From Neisseriaceae bacterium (GTDB lineage Bacteria; Pseudomonadota; Gammaproteobacteria; Burkholderiales; Chromobacteriaceae): DNA of 64,000 nucleotides. A model generated the notes under the pieces. The model ran no database searches. It was given only the letters and a program-made list of their open reading frames with translations, and had not been told where the DNA came from. The DNA lies in NCBI GenBank assembly GCA_027489245.1, contig JAIYAC010000004.1, positions 1 to 64,000 of the forward strand, in the 5' to 3' direction. Positions within the stretch are counted from its first letter, which is position 1, and every line of letters starts with the position of its first letter. Positions 45,064-53,628 of this stretch are shown here, piece by piece. Both the position numbers and the translations under genes were made by a program.

Positions 45064-46353
45064 TTGCACCGACTGATTGCTTACTGCTGGCGCGTACTGC
45101 TGCTGGCCATGATGTTGGCCGCACCGCTGGCGCGCGCCGACCTGACTGTGGATATCGTGGGCGGTGGCAGCAGCCGCTACCCGCTGACCATTCTGCCCAT
45201 GCAAAACGAAGAATGGCTGCCCGAGGCGGTAACGCAAACGGTCAAAAGCGACCTGGCCATGACCGGCCTGTTCGGCCTGCTGGAGCCGCCAGGTGGCACC
45301 GCGCTGCCCGCCTCGCCGCAGGCATTCGACCCCGCGCCGTGGCAGCAAAACGGTAGCCGTGCCGTGCTGTACGGCAAAGTAAGCAAACTGGAAGGCGGCC
45401 TGCTACGCCTGACCTTCTGGGCCGAAACGGTGAACCCGCGCGAGCAGAAGCTGGCCGCCGAGTTTGATGTGCATAGCTCGCAGCTGCGCGATGTGGCACA
45501 CCGCATTGCCGACATGGTTTATGAGGCGCTGCTGGGCAGCAAGAGCCTGTTCGCCAGCCGTATTGCCTTTGTGGTGCAAAAAGGCAAAGAGTCGCGCCTG
45601 CAGGTAGCCGATGTGGATGGCCGCCGCGCGCAAACCGTGCTGCGCTCGGCTGAGCCGATCATTTCGCCCGCGTGGAGCCCGGACGGCAGCCGTCTGGCGT
45701 ATGTGTCGTTCGAGAACAAAAAGCCGGTGATCTACGTGCAAGACCTGGCTACTGGCCAGCGCCGCCTGCTGGCCAACTTCAAAGGCAGCAACTCGGCGCC
45801 GACCTGGAGCCCGGACGGCCGCAAGCTAGCCATCGTGCTGACATTAAGCGGTAATTCACAGGTGTATATTATCAATGCCGATGGTACAGGCTTAAGCCGA
45901 TTCTCTTATAGCGACGCTATCGATACCGAGCCGGTATTCAGCCCGGATGGCCGCCAGATCGCGTTTGTGTCCGACCGCAGCGGCGGGCCGCAGATTTACA
46001 TCCAGCCGCTGGATGGCAGCAAAACCGTGCGCCGCGTGACCTTCCAGGGCGTGTACAACGTGTCGCCGGCCTTCTCGCCAGACGGCCGCCAGCTGGCCTA
46101 TGTGCGTCGCGAGGGCGGGCGCTTCAAGGTGATGCTGCAAGACCTGGCCACTGGCGACGCGCGCATGATCAGCAACAGCGCGTTTGACGAATCGCCCAGC
46201 TTTGCCCCCAACGGCAAGATGGTGCTGTACGCCAGCGACGAAGGCGGGCGCAGCGTGCTGTACGCCGCCTCCACCCAACACCCTGGCCGCGTCAAGCTCG
46301 GTGTGCTGGAAGGCCAGGTACAAGACGCCGCCTGGGGCCCGTTTAACCCCTGA
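45064..46353 (+). CDS. tolB: Tol-Pal system beta-propeller protein TolB
   Basis: A 429-residue periplasmic protein. The TTG start at 45064, 8 bases after AAGGAG, gives a proper signal peptide (LLLAMMLAAPLARA, then DLTVDI). A TolB N-terminal domain precedes a six-bladed propeller with repeated AWSPDGSRLAYVS, TWSPDGRKLAIV and AFSPDGRQLAYV units. It binds Pal and TolA. Confidence 0.94.
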   Translation: MHRLIAYCWRVLLLAMMLAAPLARADLTVDIVGGGSSRYPLTILPMQNEEWLPEAVTQTVKSDLAMTGLFGLLEPPGGTALPASPQAFDPAPWQQNGSRAVLYGKVSKLEGGLLRLTFWAETVNPREQKLAAEFDVHSSQLRDVAHRIADMVYEALLGSKSLFASRIAFVVQKGKESRLQVADVDGRRAQTVLRSAEPIISPAWSPDGSRLAYVSFENKKPVIYVQDLATGQRRLLANFKGSNSAPTWSPDGRKLAIVLTLSGNSQVYIINADGTGLSRFSYSDAIDTEPVFSPDGRQIAFVSDRSGGPQIYIQPLDGSKTVRRVTFQGVYNVSPAFSPDGRQLAYVRREGGRFKVMLQDLATGDARMISNSAFDESPSFAPNGKMVLYASDEGGRSVLYAASTQHPGRVKLGVLEGQVQDAAWGPFNP

Positions 46354-46454
46354 CGGCTAAGGCGGTGGAACTTTGGTTTTGTTCAAAAGTCTTTATGGTT
46401 TAACCGATTCGATATCACTGGCTACACCCGGCCAGCCACAACAAGGAGCATTGC

Positions 46455-47000
46455 ATGAAAGTCTTACCCTTCGTCGTCGCCGCAGCGGCGGTATTGCTCA
46501 GTGCCTGCGCCAGTACCAGCAACCCGGCAGATAGTGCCAATGCCGGCAATACTGCCATCGTGTCCGGTAACAGTGGCAGCACCACCGGGAGCGCAGGCAG
46601 CAGCAGCCTGAACCCGGCCCAGCCACTGCCGCAGGTGGACGCAGCCGGTGCCGAGGCCGCCGCGTACGCCGGTGTGAACGGCAAAAGCGTGTTTTTTGAT
46701 TTTGACCAGTTCGCCATCAAAGACGAGTACAAGAGTGTGGTCGAAGCGCATGCTGCCTATCTGGGCAAGTACAAAGGGCACGTGCTGGTACAGGGCAATA
46801 CCGACGTACGTGGTAGCCGCGAATACAACCTGGCGCTGGGCCAGCGCCGTGCCGAAAGCGTGAAACAGTCGCTGGAAGTGCTGGGCGTGAAGCCGGAGCA
46901 GGTAGAAGCCGTGAGTTTTGGCATGGAAAAACCCCGTGCTAGCGGCACCGCCGATAGCGACCACGCGCAAAACCGCCGCGCCGATTTCGCTTATCAGTAA
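46455..47000 (+). CDS. pal: Peptidoglycan-associated lipoprotein Pal
   Basis: A 181-residue outer-membrane lipoprotein. It has lipobox LSAC (C18), a Ser/Gly/Thr-rich linker, and an OmpA-like peptidoglycan-binding domain from about residue 75 (SVFFDFDQFAIKDEY, GNTDVRGSREYNLALGQRRA). It is preceded by a 101-bp gap after tolB. Confidence 0.95.
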   Translation: MKVLPFVVAAAAVLLSACASTSNPADSANAGNTAIVSGNSGSTTGSAGSSSLNPAQPLPQVDAAGAEAAAYAGVNGKSVFFDFDQFAIKDEYKSVVEAHAAYLGKYKGHVLVQGNTDVRGSREYNLALGQRRAESVKQSLEVLGVKPEQVEAVSFGMEKPRASGTADSDHAQNRRADFAYQ

Positions 47001-47085
47001 ACCCCGGCCGGCCACGCCGGCTTGACCTGCATCCGGGAAGGCGTCAACCTGCCCGGATTGCCCATTCTGCAAAGCCCGAACCACC

Positions 47086-47841
47086 ATGCGTAACCGACTG
47101 CTCCCCCTGCTGTTGCCCATCGTACTGGGTGCGTGTGCCACCACTACCGATCTGGAACAGGCGCGTCTGGACCTGGAAACCAAGCTGGCCAGCTCCAGCC
47201 AGCAAGCTAGCGCACGTTTGTCCGACGTAGAAGCCAAGCTGGCCAACCAGCGCCTGCTGGACCTGGTCAACCAGGTGACGCTGCTGAAAGGCGAAATGGC
47301 CACGTTGCGCGGGCAGAACGAGGTGCTGCAACACCAGGTAGCCGAAACGCAAAAGCGCCAGAACGACCTGTATAACGATATCGACCTGCGCCTGGGCAAG
47401 ATGGAAAAGCAGCTGCGCGAAGCCAGCCAGCCGCAAGCCGAGGCACCCGCTGCCGAGCCCGCTGCGGCCAACCCTGCCGAGACCGCACTGGCGCGTGGGC
47501 TGGAAGTACTGCGTGCCCGCGACTTTGCCAAATCGCTGCCCCTGCTCAAAGCCGTGGCCGATGGCTACCCCGGTAGCGAGCAGAGCCTGGAGGCCACCTA
47601 CTGGATGGGCGTGGCGCACACCGCACTGAAGCAATACAGCGCCGCCATCGATATCCAGCGCCGTTTTGCCGAGCAAAACCCCAAGCACCCGAAAGCCGCT
47701 GAAACCCTGCGCCTGATGGCGGGTAACCAGCTACAGCTGGAGCAGAAAGACCAGGCCCGCCTGACGCTGCGCAAAATCATCAAGCAATACCCTGGCACCC
47801 CGGCGGCGCAGCGCGCCCAGCAACAGCTGGCCACGCTATAG
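47086..47841 (+). CDS. cpoB: Tol-Pal system protein YbgF / cell division coordinator CpoB
   Basis: A 251-residue protein with an N-terminal coiled coil (about residues 20-105) and C-terminal TPRs (about 125-250; YPGSEQSLEATYWMGVAHTALKQY). It coordinates Tol with peptidoglycan synthesis at division. The signal ends in LGAC, a lipobox, whereas E. coli CpoB has an ordinary cleavable signal; lipidation is therefore predicted here. Confidence 0.9.
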   Translation: MRNRLLPLLLPIVLGACATTTDLEQARLDLETKLASSSQQASARLSDVEAKLANQRLLDLVNQVTLLKGEMATLRGQNEVLQHQVAETQKRQNDLYNDIDLRLGKMEKQLREASQPQAEAPAAEPAAANPAETALARGLEVLRARDFAKSLPLLKAVADGYPGSEQSLEATYWMGVAHTALKQYSAAIDIQRRFAEQNPKHPKAAETLRLMAGNQLQLEQKDQARLTLRKIIKQYPGTPAAQRAQQQLATL

Positions 47842-47870
47842 CCTGGCCAAGGCCCACACGCTGTTATCGA

Positions 47871-47907
47871 AAAGCCGGCTTTCCCACGGGAATGCCGGCT
47901 TTGTCTT
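47871..47907 (+). terminator. Probable terminator of the tol-pal genes
   Basis: AAAGCCGGC (47871-47879) pairs with GCCGGCTTT (47894-47902), followed by GTCTT. The U-run is short. Confidence 0.7.
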
Positions 47908-48006
47908 GCCGGGAAGATGCTTCCGTGGAAGGTAAATCCCGGCGGCAAGCCCTTGCCAAATCAGGTAAAATTCCGTTTTTTCCCCTTCTTGACGGAATCA
48001 GCCTCC

Positions 48007-48495
48007 ATGATCGAAGTTGGCATCGTGATGGGTAGTAATAGCGACTGGGAAGTCATGCAAAACGCCGCGCGCGTTCTGAAAGACTTCGGCATCGCTTTCG
48101 AAACCCGCGTCGTCTCCGCCCACCGTACCCCCGACCTTCTGTTCCAGTACGCCGAAACCGCCGAAGCGCGTGGCCTGAAAGCCATCATCGCCGGTGCAGG
48201 TGGCGCCGCCCACCTGCCGGGCATGCTGGCCGCCAAGACCCACATCCCGGTACTGGGCGTGCCTGTGCCGTCCAAATACCTGCGTGGTGAAGATTCCCTG
48301 CTGTCCATCGTGCAAATGCCCAAAGGCATTCCCGTGGCCACCTTCGCCATTGGCGAAGCCGGTGCGGCCAACGCTGGCCTGTTTGCCATCGCCATGCTGG
48401 CCACTGGCAACCCCGAGCTGGCGGCCAAGCTGAAGGCCTTCCGCAAGCAACAAGAAGACACCGTGCTGGCGATGAGCCTGCCGGAGGTACAGTAA
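48007..48495 (+). CDS. purE: N5-carboxyaminoimidazole ribonucleotide mutase
   Basis: A 162-residue class I PurE converting N5-CAIR to CAIR in purine synthesis. It contains [23 protein letters not shown] and [15 protein letters not shown]. The ATG at 48007 is chosen over an upstream in-frame start, by homology. A one-base overlap (TAATG) couples it to purK. Confidence 0.96.
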   Translation: MIEVGIVMGSNSDWEVMQNAARVLKDFGIAFETRVVSAHRTPDLLFQYAETAEARGLKAIIAGAGGAAHLPGMLAAKTHIPVLGVPVPSKYLRGEDSLLSIVQMPKGIPVATFAIGEAGAANAGLFAIAMLATGNPELAAKLKAFRKQQEDTVLAMSLPEVQ

Positions 48496-49625
48496 TGGCC
48501 GCCATTTTGCCGCCAGCCATGCTGGGCATCCTCGGTGGTGGCCAGCTGGGCCGCATGTTTGTTACCGCCGCCAAGCGCATGGGCTACCGCGTCACCGTGC
48601 TTGACCCGGACGCCAGCGCCCCGGCCGCCGAGTTTGCCGATGTGCACCTGTGCGCCGCGTTTGACGACGCCGATGCCCTGGCTACCCTGGCGCGTACCTG
48701 TGCTGCGGTGACCACCGAGTTTGAAAACGTCAACGCCGACGCCATGCGTCTGCTGGCCAAGACCACCCGTGTATCGCCGTCCGGCGATTGCGTGGCCATT
48801 GCCCAGGACCGCATTGCCGAAAAAAGCTGGGTAGGCAAGGCTGGCCTGCCTACCGCGCCGTATCTGGCGATTGAAAGCGTGGAAGACATACAGGTCGAGC
48901 TGTCGCCCTATCTGCCGGGCATTCTCAAGACCGCCCGCCTGGGCTACGACGGCAAAGGCCAGGTGCGCGTCAAAACCGCCGACGAAGCCCGCGCTGCCTA
49001 CGCCAACCTGGGCGGCCAGGCCTGCGTGCTGGAAAAAATGCTGGACCTGAAGCTGGAAGTCTCGGCCATTGTGACCCGCACCAGTGCGGCGCAAGTGGCC
49101 GTGTTCCCGGTATCGGAAAACATCCACCAGAACGGCATTCTGGACGAGTCCATCGTGCCGGCGCGCATTGCGCCCGAGTTGGCCGCACGCGCACAGCAGT
49201 ACGCCGTACAGCTGGCCGAAGCGCTGGACTACGTGGGCGTACTGGCGGTGGAGTTCTTCGTCCTGGGCGACGATAGCCTGGTAGTCAACGAAATGGCGCC
49301 GCGCCCGCATAACTCCGGCCACTACACCATCGACGCCTGCGTCACCAACCAGTACCAGCAGCAAGTGCGCGCCATGTGCGGCCTGCTGCCAGGCAAGACA
49401 GACCTGCTGTCGCCCGTGGTGATGGTGAACCTGCTGGGCGATGTGTGGGGCGAGGACGGTAGCGAGCCGAACTGGGCTGTGCTGATGGAAGCACCCAACA
49501 CCCACCTGCACAGCTACGGCAAAAAACACGCCCGGCCAGGCCGCAAGATGGCGCACTACTGTGTGCTGGCGGCCAACGTAGACGACGCGCTGGAACAGGC
49601 GCGCGCGCTGAAAGACACCTTGTAA
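48495..49625 (+). CDS. purK: N5-carboxyaminoimidazole ribonucleotide synthase
   Basis: A 376-residue ATP-grasp enzyme making N5-CAIR from AIR, bicarbonate and ATP, so it consumes bicarbonate. It has LGILGGGQLGRMFVTAAKRMGY, GYDGKGQVRV and the C-terminal EMAPRPHNSGHYTIDA. It is coupled to purE and ends at a terminator. Confidence 0.96.
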   Translation: MAAILPPAMLGILGGGQLGRMFVTAAKRMGYRVTVLDPDASAPAAEFADVHLCAAFDDADALATLARTCAAVTTEFENVNADAMRLLAKTTRVSPSGDCVAIAQDRIAEKSWVGKAGLPTAPYLAIESVEDIQVELSPYLPGILKTARLGYDGKGQVRVKTADEARAAYANLGGQACVLEKMLDLKLEVSAIVTRTSAAQVAVFPVSENIHQNGILDESIVPARIAPELAARAQQYAVQLAEALDYVGVLAVEFFVLGDDSLVVNEMAPRPHNSGHYTIDACVTNQYQQQVRAMCGLLPGKTDLLSPVVMVNLLGDVWGEDGSEPNWAVLMEAPNTHLHSYGKKHARPGRKMAHYCVLAANVDDALEQARALKDTL

Positions 49626-49634
49626 TGAAAACAG

Positions 49635-49660
49635 GCGACGCCCACAAGGCGTCGCTTTTT
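49635..49660 (+). terminator. Intrinsic terminator between purK and purC
   Basis: GCGACGCC (49635-49642) pairs with GGCGTCGC (49648-49655), followed by TTTTT. It ends 20 bp before the purC ATG. Confidence 0.9.
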
Positions 49661-49679
49661 GCTTTGTGAAGGAAGTTTC

Positions 49680-50546
49680 ATGACCCAACTGACCAGCCTG
49701 AAAAAAATCTACTCGGGTAAAGTACGCGACCTGTACGAGATCGACGATCAGCGCATGCTGATGGTGGCCAGCGATCGCCTGTCCGCTTTCGACGTGATCC
49801 TGGACGACCCTATCCCAGGCAAGGGCCAGATCCTTACCGCCATTTCCAACTTCTGGTTCGACACCCTGAAAGACGTGGTGCCCAACCACCTGACTGGTGA
49901 CCAGGTAGAAGACGTGGTCGCCGCTGCCGAGCTGCCGCTGGTAGCCGGTCGTGCCGTGGTGGCCAAGCGCCTGAAGCCGGTGATGATCGAAGCCGTGGTG
50001 CGCGGCTATCTGGCTGGCTCCGGCTGGAAGGAATACCAGAAGTCCGGCACCGTGTGCGGCATTGCCCTGCCGGCCGGTCTGCAGGAATCCAGCAAGCTGC
50101 CTGAGCCTATCTTTACCCCGTCCACCAAGGCGGCAGTAGGCGACCACGACGAGAACATTACCTTTGCCCAGTGCGAAGCCATCGTGGGTGCCGAGCTGGC
50201 GGCCAAGGTGCGTGACACCGCCATCCTGCTGTACCAGACTGCTGCGGCCTTTGCGGCCAAGCGTGGCATCATCATCTGCGATACCAAGTTCGAGTTCGGC
50301 CTGGACGCCGACGGTACCCTGGTGCTGATGGACGAGGCGCTGACGCCGGACTCCAGCCGTTTCTGGCCGGCCGACAGCTACGCCGAAGGCACCACGCCAC
50401 CGTCGTTCGACAAGCAGTTCGTGCGCGACTGGCTGGAAGCTTCCGGCTGGAACAAGGCACCGCCAGCCCCGGCCGTACCGCTGGACGTACGCGAAAAAAC
50501 CGCGGCCAAATACCGCGAGGCGCTGGAGCGCCTGACCGCACAGTAA
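49680..50546 (+). CDS. purC: Phosphoribosylaminoimidazole-succinocarboxamide synthase
   Basis: A 288-residue SAICAR synthetase of the longer proteobacterial form. It shows [42 protein letters not shown] and [20 protein letters not shown] precedes the ATG at 49680. Although next to purEK, the intervening terminator implies partly separate expression. Confidence 0.96.
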   Translation: MTQLTSLKKIYSGKVRDLYEIDDQRMLMVASDRLSAFDVILDDPIPGKGQILTAISNFWFDTLKDVVPNHLTGDQVEDVVAAAELPLVAGRAVVAKRLKPVMIEAVVRGYLAGSGWKEYQKSGTVCGIALPAGLQESSKLPEPIFTPSTKAAVGDHDENITFAQCEAIVGAELAAKVRDTAILLYQTAAAFAAKRGIIICDTKFEFGLDADGTLVLMDEALTPDSSRFWPADSYAEGTTPPSFDKQFVRDWLEASGWNKAPPAPAVPLDVREKTAAKYREALERLTAQ

Positions 50547-50574
50547 GCCCTGGCCCACGCCAGACGCTTGCCCG

Positions 50575-50596
50575 GCCCGCCTAGCGCGGGCTTTTT
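50575..50596 (+). terminator. Intrinsic terminator after purC
   Basis: GCCCGC (50575-50580) pairs with GCGGGC (50586-50591), followed by TTTTT. Confidence 0.8.
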
Positions 50597-50662
50597 CATC
50601 CCCGCCTGCCGCACTGGTGGCATACTTGCGTTTTTATCGAACCTGCCAAGGGAGTAGCTCAT

Positions 50663-51244
50663 ATGGCCCGTAGCCAGCCCGCGCTCAGCACCGCCCGTTT
50701 ACAGCTTTTGCCGCCCGAAGCGGCCTGGGCCCGCGCCGTTCGCGACTACCAGCTGCGCAACCGCGAGCACCTTGCCCCGTGGGACCCGACCCACGGTGAT
50801 ATGTATTTCACCGAGCTGTTCTGGGGCATGCGCCTGCGCGAACGCATCGAGGACTTCAAGCTGGGCCGCGGTGCCATGTTTCTGGTGATGCACGACAAGC
50901 AGCCAGGGCAGGTGATCGGCACCCTTACCCTGAGCAATATCGTGCGCGGGGTGTTTCAGGCCTGCCACCTGGGCTACAACATCGATCATGCCTACCAGGG
51001 GCAGGGCATGATGAGTGAGGCCGTCGAGGCGGTGGTGCAGTTTGCCTTTCGCGACCTGGGCCTGCACCGCGTTCAGGCCAACTATCAGCCGGAAAACCAG
51101 CGCAGTGCACGCCTGCTCGCCAAGCTGGGCTTTACCATTGAGGGCCAGGCCAAGGAGTATCTGTTTCTGAATGGTGCCTGGCGCGACCATGTGCTGACCT
51201 CGCGCCGCAACCCGGATTTCGACAGCACGCCGCTACGCGCCTGA
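50663..51244 (+). CDS. RimJ-like GNAT-family N-acetyltransferase
   Basis: A 193-residue GNAT of the RimJ/RimL class, which acetylates N-terminal alanine of ribosomal proteins (RimJ: S5). It contains ARLQLLPPEAAWARAV, GTLTLSNIVRGVFQACHLGYNID, the acetyl-CoA loop YQGQGMMSEAVEAVV and YQPENQRSARLLAKLGF. RimJ and RimL cannot be separated with certainty from sequence alone. Single-gene unit. Confidence 0.85.
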   Translation: MARSQPALSTARLQLLPPEAAWARAVRDYQLRNREHLAPWDPTHGDMYFTELFWGMRLRERIEDFKLGRGAMFLVMHDKQPGQVIGTLTLSNIVRGVFQACHLGYNIDHAYQGQGMMSEAVEAVVQFAFRDLGLHRVQANYQPENQRSARLLAKLGFTIEGQAKEYLFLNGAWRDHVLTSRRNPDFDSTPLRA

Positions 51245-51275
51245 TCCCTTAACGTGCTAACCGCTGTGCCGCAGG

Positions 51276-51285
51276 GTTGGCCGCA
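51276..51285 (+). repeat. Intergenic copy of the dispersed 10-mer
   Basis: GTTGGCCGCA lies between the RimJ-like gene and the sbtA promoter. Confidence 0.9.
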
Positions 51286-51313
51286 TGGCGGAAAAGGCCT
51301 ATTCCTCATGGGG

Positions 51314-51341
51314 TTGGCGGAATTTTTGCATGCGTTATGAT
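51314..51341 (+). promoter_or_regulatory. Possible promoter of the sbtA-sbtB genes
   Basis: TTGGCG (51314-51319), 16-bp spacer and TATGAT (51336-51341), 29 bp before the sbtA ATG. Motif evidence only. Confidence 0.45.
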
Positions 51342-51370
51342 GTGGCCTCCTCATCATGCAAGGTGTTCCG

Positions 51371-52303
51371 ATGACGCTAGACCCTGTGGTGCTTTTCTTT
51401 GTGCTGGGCTTGCTGGCAGCGCTGGCCAAGTCTGATCTCAAACTCCCCCCCGCACTATACGAAACCCTGTCGGTGTTTCTGCTGATTGCCATCGGCCTGA
51501 AGGGTGGCGTGGCCTTGTCCAAGCTCACCGGCAGCGCGGTACTGTGGCAGGTGGTGGCGGTGATTGTGCTGGGGGCGGCATTAACGCTCGTGGCCTTTGC
51601 CGTGTTGCGCTGGCGCCTGGGCCGGGCGGATGCCGCGGCCACTGCAGCGCATTATGGCTCGGTCAGTGTGGTGACGTTTGCCGTGGCCAGTGCCTATCTG
51701 TCGCGCCAGGGCGTGGAGGCCGAGCCGCAGCTCACTGTGTTTCTGGCGGTGATGGAAATGCCGGCGCTGGTGGTGGGTGTGTTGCTGGCCCGTATGGGTG
51801 GCGACAAGCGGGTGAACTGGGGCCGCCTGGCGCACGAGGTGTTTCTGGGCAAGAGCATGGTGCTGCTGATGGGCGGCTTGCTGATAGGCTGGATCGCCGG
51901 TGCGGACGGCATCAAGAGCCTGTCGCCGCTGTATATCGATCTGTTCAAGCCGGTGCTGTCGCTCTTTCTGCTGGAGATGGGTTTGCTTACCGCCGGTAAG
52001 CTGGCCGGCCTGCGTACCCAGGGGCTGTTTGTGGTGGCGGTGGCGACGCTGATGCCCTTGCTGTTTGCCTGCCTGGGTCTGGCCACCGCCGTGGCCATGG
52101 GGCTATCGGTGGGTGGGGCGATGCTGCTGGCTACCCTGTGCGCCTCGTCGTCCTATATTGCCGCCCCGGCTGCCATGCGCATTGCCGTGCCAGAGGCCAA
52201 CCCGGCCATTTCGCTGGCCGCCAGCCTGGGCGTGACCTTCCCGTTTAACCTGTTGCTCGGTATCCCGCTGTACCTGTGGCTGGCACAGCAGGTCTATGCC
52301 TGA
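51371..52303 (+). CDS. sbtA: Sodium-dependent bicarbonate transporter SbtA family
   Basis: A 310-residue inner-membrane protein with about ten hydrophobic segments, belonging to the DUF897/SbtA family. It shows FFVLGLLAALAKSDLKLPPALYE, IAIGLKGGVALSK and the duplicated HYGSVSVVTFAVASAYL and CASSSYIAAPAAMRIA motifs. In cyanobacteria SbtA imports bicarbonate with sodium. The next gene encodes an SbtB-like PII protein, supporting the assignment. ATG 51371 follows AAGGTG. Confidence 0.88.
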   Translation: MTLDPVVLFFVLGLLAALAKSDLKLPPALYETLSVFLLIAIGLKGGVALSKLTGSAVLWQVVAVIVLGAALTLVAFAVLRWRLGRADAAATAAHYGSVSVVTFAVASAYLSRQGVEAEPQLTVFLAVMEMPALVVGVLLARMGGDKRVNWGRLAHEVFLGKSMVLLMGGLLIGWIAGADGIKSLSPLYIDLFKPVLSLFLLEMGLLTAGKLAGLRTQGLFVVAVATLMPLLFACLGLATAVAMGLSVGGAMLLATLCASSSYIAAPAAMRIAVPEANPAISLAASLGVTFPFNLLLGIPLYLWLAQQVYA

Positions 52304-52313
52304 AAGGAACACC

Positions 52314-52616
52314 ATGCCATTTCATGACAAAAAACTGCTGACCATCGTGACCGAGTCGGTACTGGAGGCACGGCTGGTGAAGGATATCCAGCGCCTGGGG
52401 GCACACGGCTATACCGTGGTGGATGCGCGCGGTGGTGGCGCACACGGTGTGCAGGGCGGGGCGTGGAGTTTCGACCGCAATATCCGCATTGATGTGGTGT
52501 GCGACGCACAAGTGGCCGAGGCAATTGCGCTACGCTGCGAACAAAGCTATCTGCCGGACTATGGCCTGATCCTGTATGTTTCGGATGTAGGGGTGCTACG
52601 CGCAGACAAGTTCTAG
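52314..52616 (+). CDS. sbtB: PII-like signalling protein, SbtB type
   Basis: A 100-residue ferredoxin-fold PII-like protein. LLTIVTESVLEARLVKDIQRLGAHGYTVVDA precedes a short T-loop-like GGGAHGVQGG and a LPDYGLILYVSDVGVL C-terminus. It matches SbtB, which binds adenine nucleotides (including cAMP in cyanobacteria) and gates SbtA. The classical GlnB uridylylation tyrosine loop is not evident. The C-terminal CGPxGC-type redox loop of some SbtB proteins is absent. It starts 10 bp after sbtA behind AAAGGA. Confidence 0.85.
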   Translation: MPFHDKKLLTIVTESVLEARLVKDIQRLGAHGYTVVDARGGGAHGVQGGAWSFDRNIRIDVVCDAQVAEAIALRCEQSYLPDYGLILYVSDVGVLRADKF

Positions 52617-52645
52617 TGCGAGCCTGCCAGACATCAGGGGGAAAC

Positions 52646-53560
52646 ATGACGCAAACCTTTCGTTTGACCGCCAGTGATGGTGCCGATATCCATGGTTGCT
52701 ATTGGCTGCCTGCTGGCGAGCCACGCGCAGTGGTGGTCATCAGCCATGGCATGAGCGAGTACGGCGGGCGCTATCAGGCGCTGGCACAAAAGCTGGTGTT
52801 GGCGGGCTACGCGGTGTATGCACACGATCACCGTGGCCACGGCCGCCATGCGCCGCTACCCGGCTGGTTTGCCGAACAAGGCGGCTGGCAGCGGGTGGTG
52901 GATGACCTGCGCGAGGTGGTGGACTACGCCCGGCAGCAGCACGAGCGCCCGGTGGTGCTGTATGGCCACAGTATGGGCAGCTTTATTGCCCGGGCTTTCA
53001 TCCTGCGCTACGGCCAGCGCCTGGCCGGGCTGGTGCTTTCTGCTACCGGCTACCGTCAGCGCTACCTGTCGCGTGTGATGCGTGGTGTCGCCAGGTTGGC
53101 CGCCAGGCTGGGGGGCGCCAGCAAACCCAGTACGTTCATGACGGCGCTGGTGTTCGGCAGCTTCAATCTGGGGTTTTTGCCTGCGCGTACCCGGCTGGAC
53201 TGGCTAAGCCGCGACCCGGCGCAGGTGGATGCCTATATTGCCGACCCGCTCTGCGGCCAACATCCTACGCCGCAGCTGTGGATCGACTTGTTTGGCGGCA
53301 TTATCGAGCTGGAGCTGGGCGAGGCCGATGGCCGTGCGCTGCCCAAGGCCTGCCCGGTATGGCTGCAGGCCGGCAGCCGCGACCCGGTAAGCCTGGGCAA
53401 GTTTGGCCTGGGCCAGCTGGCCAGCCGCTACCGTGCAGCAGGCATGCAGGATGTGAGCGTTACGGTGTACCCGGGCGGGCGCCACGAAATGCACAATGAA
53501 ACCAACCGTACCCAGCTGGAGGCCGATTTGCTGGCCTGGCTGAACCGCATTACCGCCTGA
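52646..53560 (+). CDS. Alpha/beta hydrolase (lysophospholipase / monoacylglycerol lipase type)
   Basis: A 304-residue serine hydrolase. It has VVISHGMSEYGGRY, the nucleophile elbow VLYGHSMGSFIAR, and late Asp (QAGSRDPVSLG) and His (YPGGRHEMHNE) giving the catalytic triad. This is the pattern of monoglyceride lipase and PldB-like enzymes. It lies 29 bp after sbtB, same strand, so it may be co-transcribed; the ribosome site is AGGGGGA. Confidence 0.85.
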   Translation: MTQTFRLTASDGADIHGCYWLPAGEPRAVVVISHGMSEYGGRYQALAQKLVLAGYAVYAHDHRGHGRHAPLPGWFAEQGGWQRVVDDLREVVDYARQQHERPVVLYGHSMGSFIARAFILRYGQRLAGLVLSATGYRQRYLSRVMRGVARLAARLGGASKPSTFMTALVFGSFNLGFLPARTRLDWLSRDPAQVDAYIADPLCGQHPTPQLWIDLFGGIIELELGEADGRALPKACPVWLQAGSRDPVSLGKFGLGQLASRYRAAGMQDVSVTVYPGGRHEMHNETNRTQLEADLLAWLNRITA

Positions 53561-53574
53561 GCCGTGTTAGCCGT

Positions 53575-53609
53575 AAAAAAAGCACCGTCACGCTAGACGG
53601 TGCTTTTTT
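53575..53609. terminator. Bidirectional terminator between the hydrolase and carbonic-anhydrase-like genes
   Basis: GCACCGTC (53582-53589) and GACGGTGC (53596-53603) form the stem, flanked by seven A (53575-53581) and six T (53604-53609). It serves the two convergent genes. Confidence 0.95.
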
Positions 53610-53628
53610 CTTGTATAGCCAGGCTGGT

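Noticed and set aside
47961-50558. 865-codon minus-strand frame opposite purE-purK-purC
   Set aside because: Shadow of three clearly conserved purine genes; no recognisable protein features.
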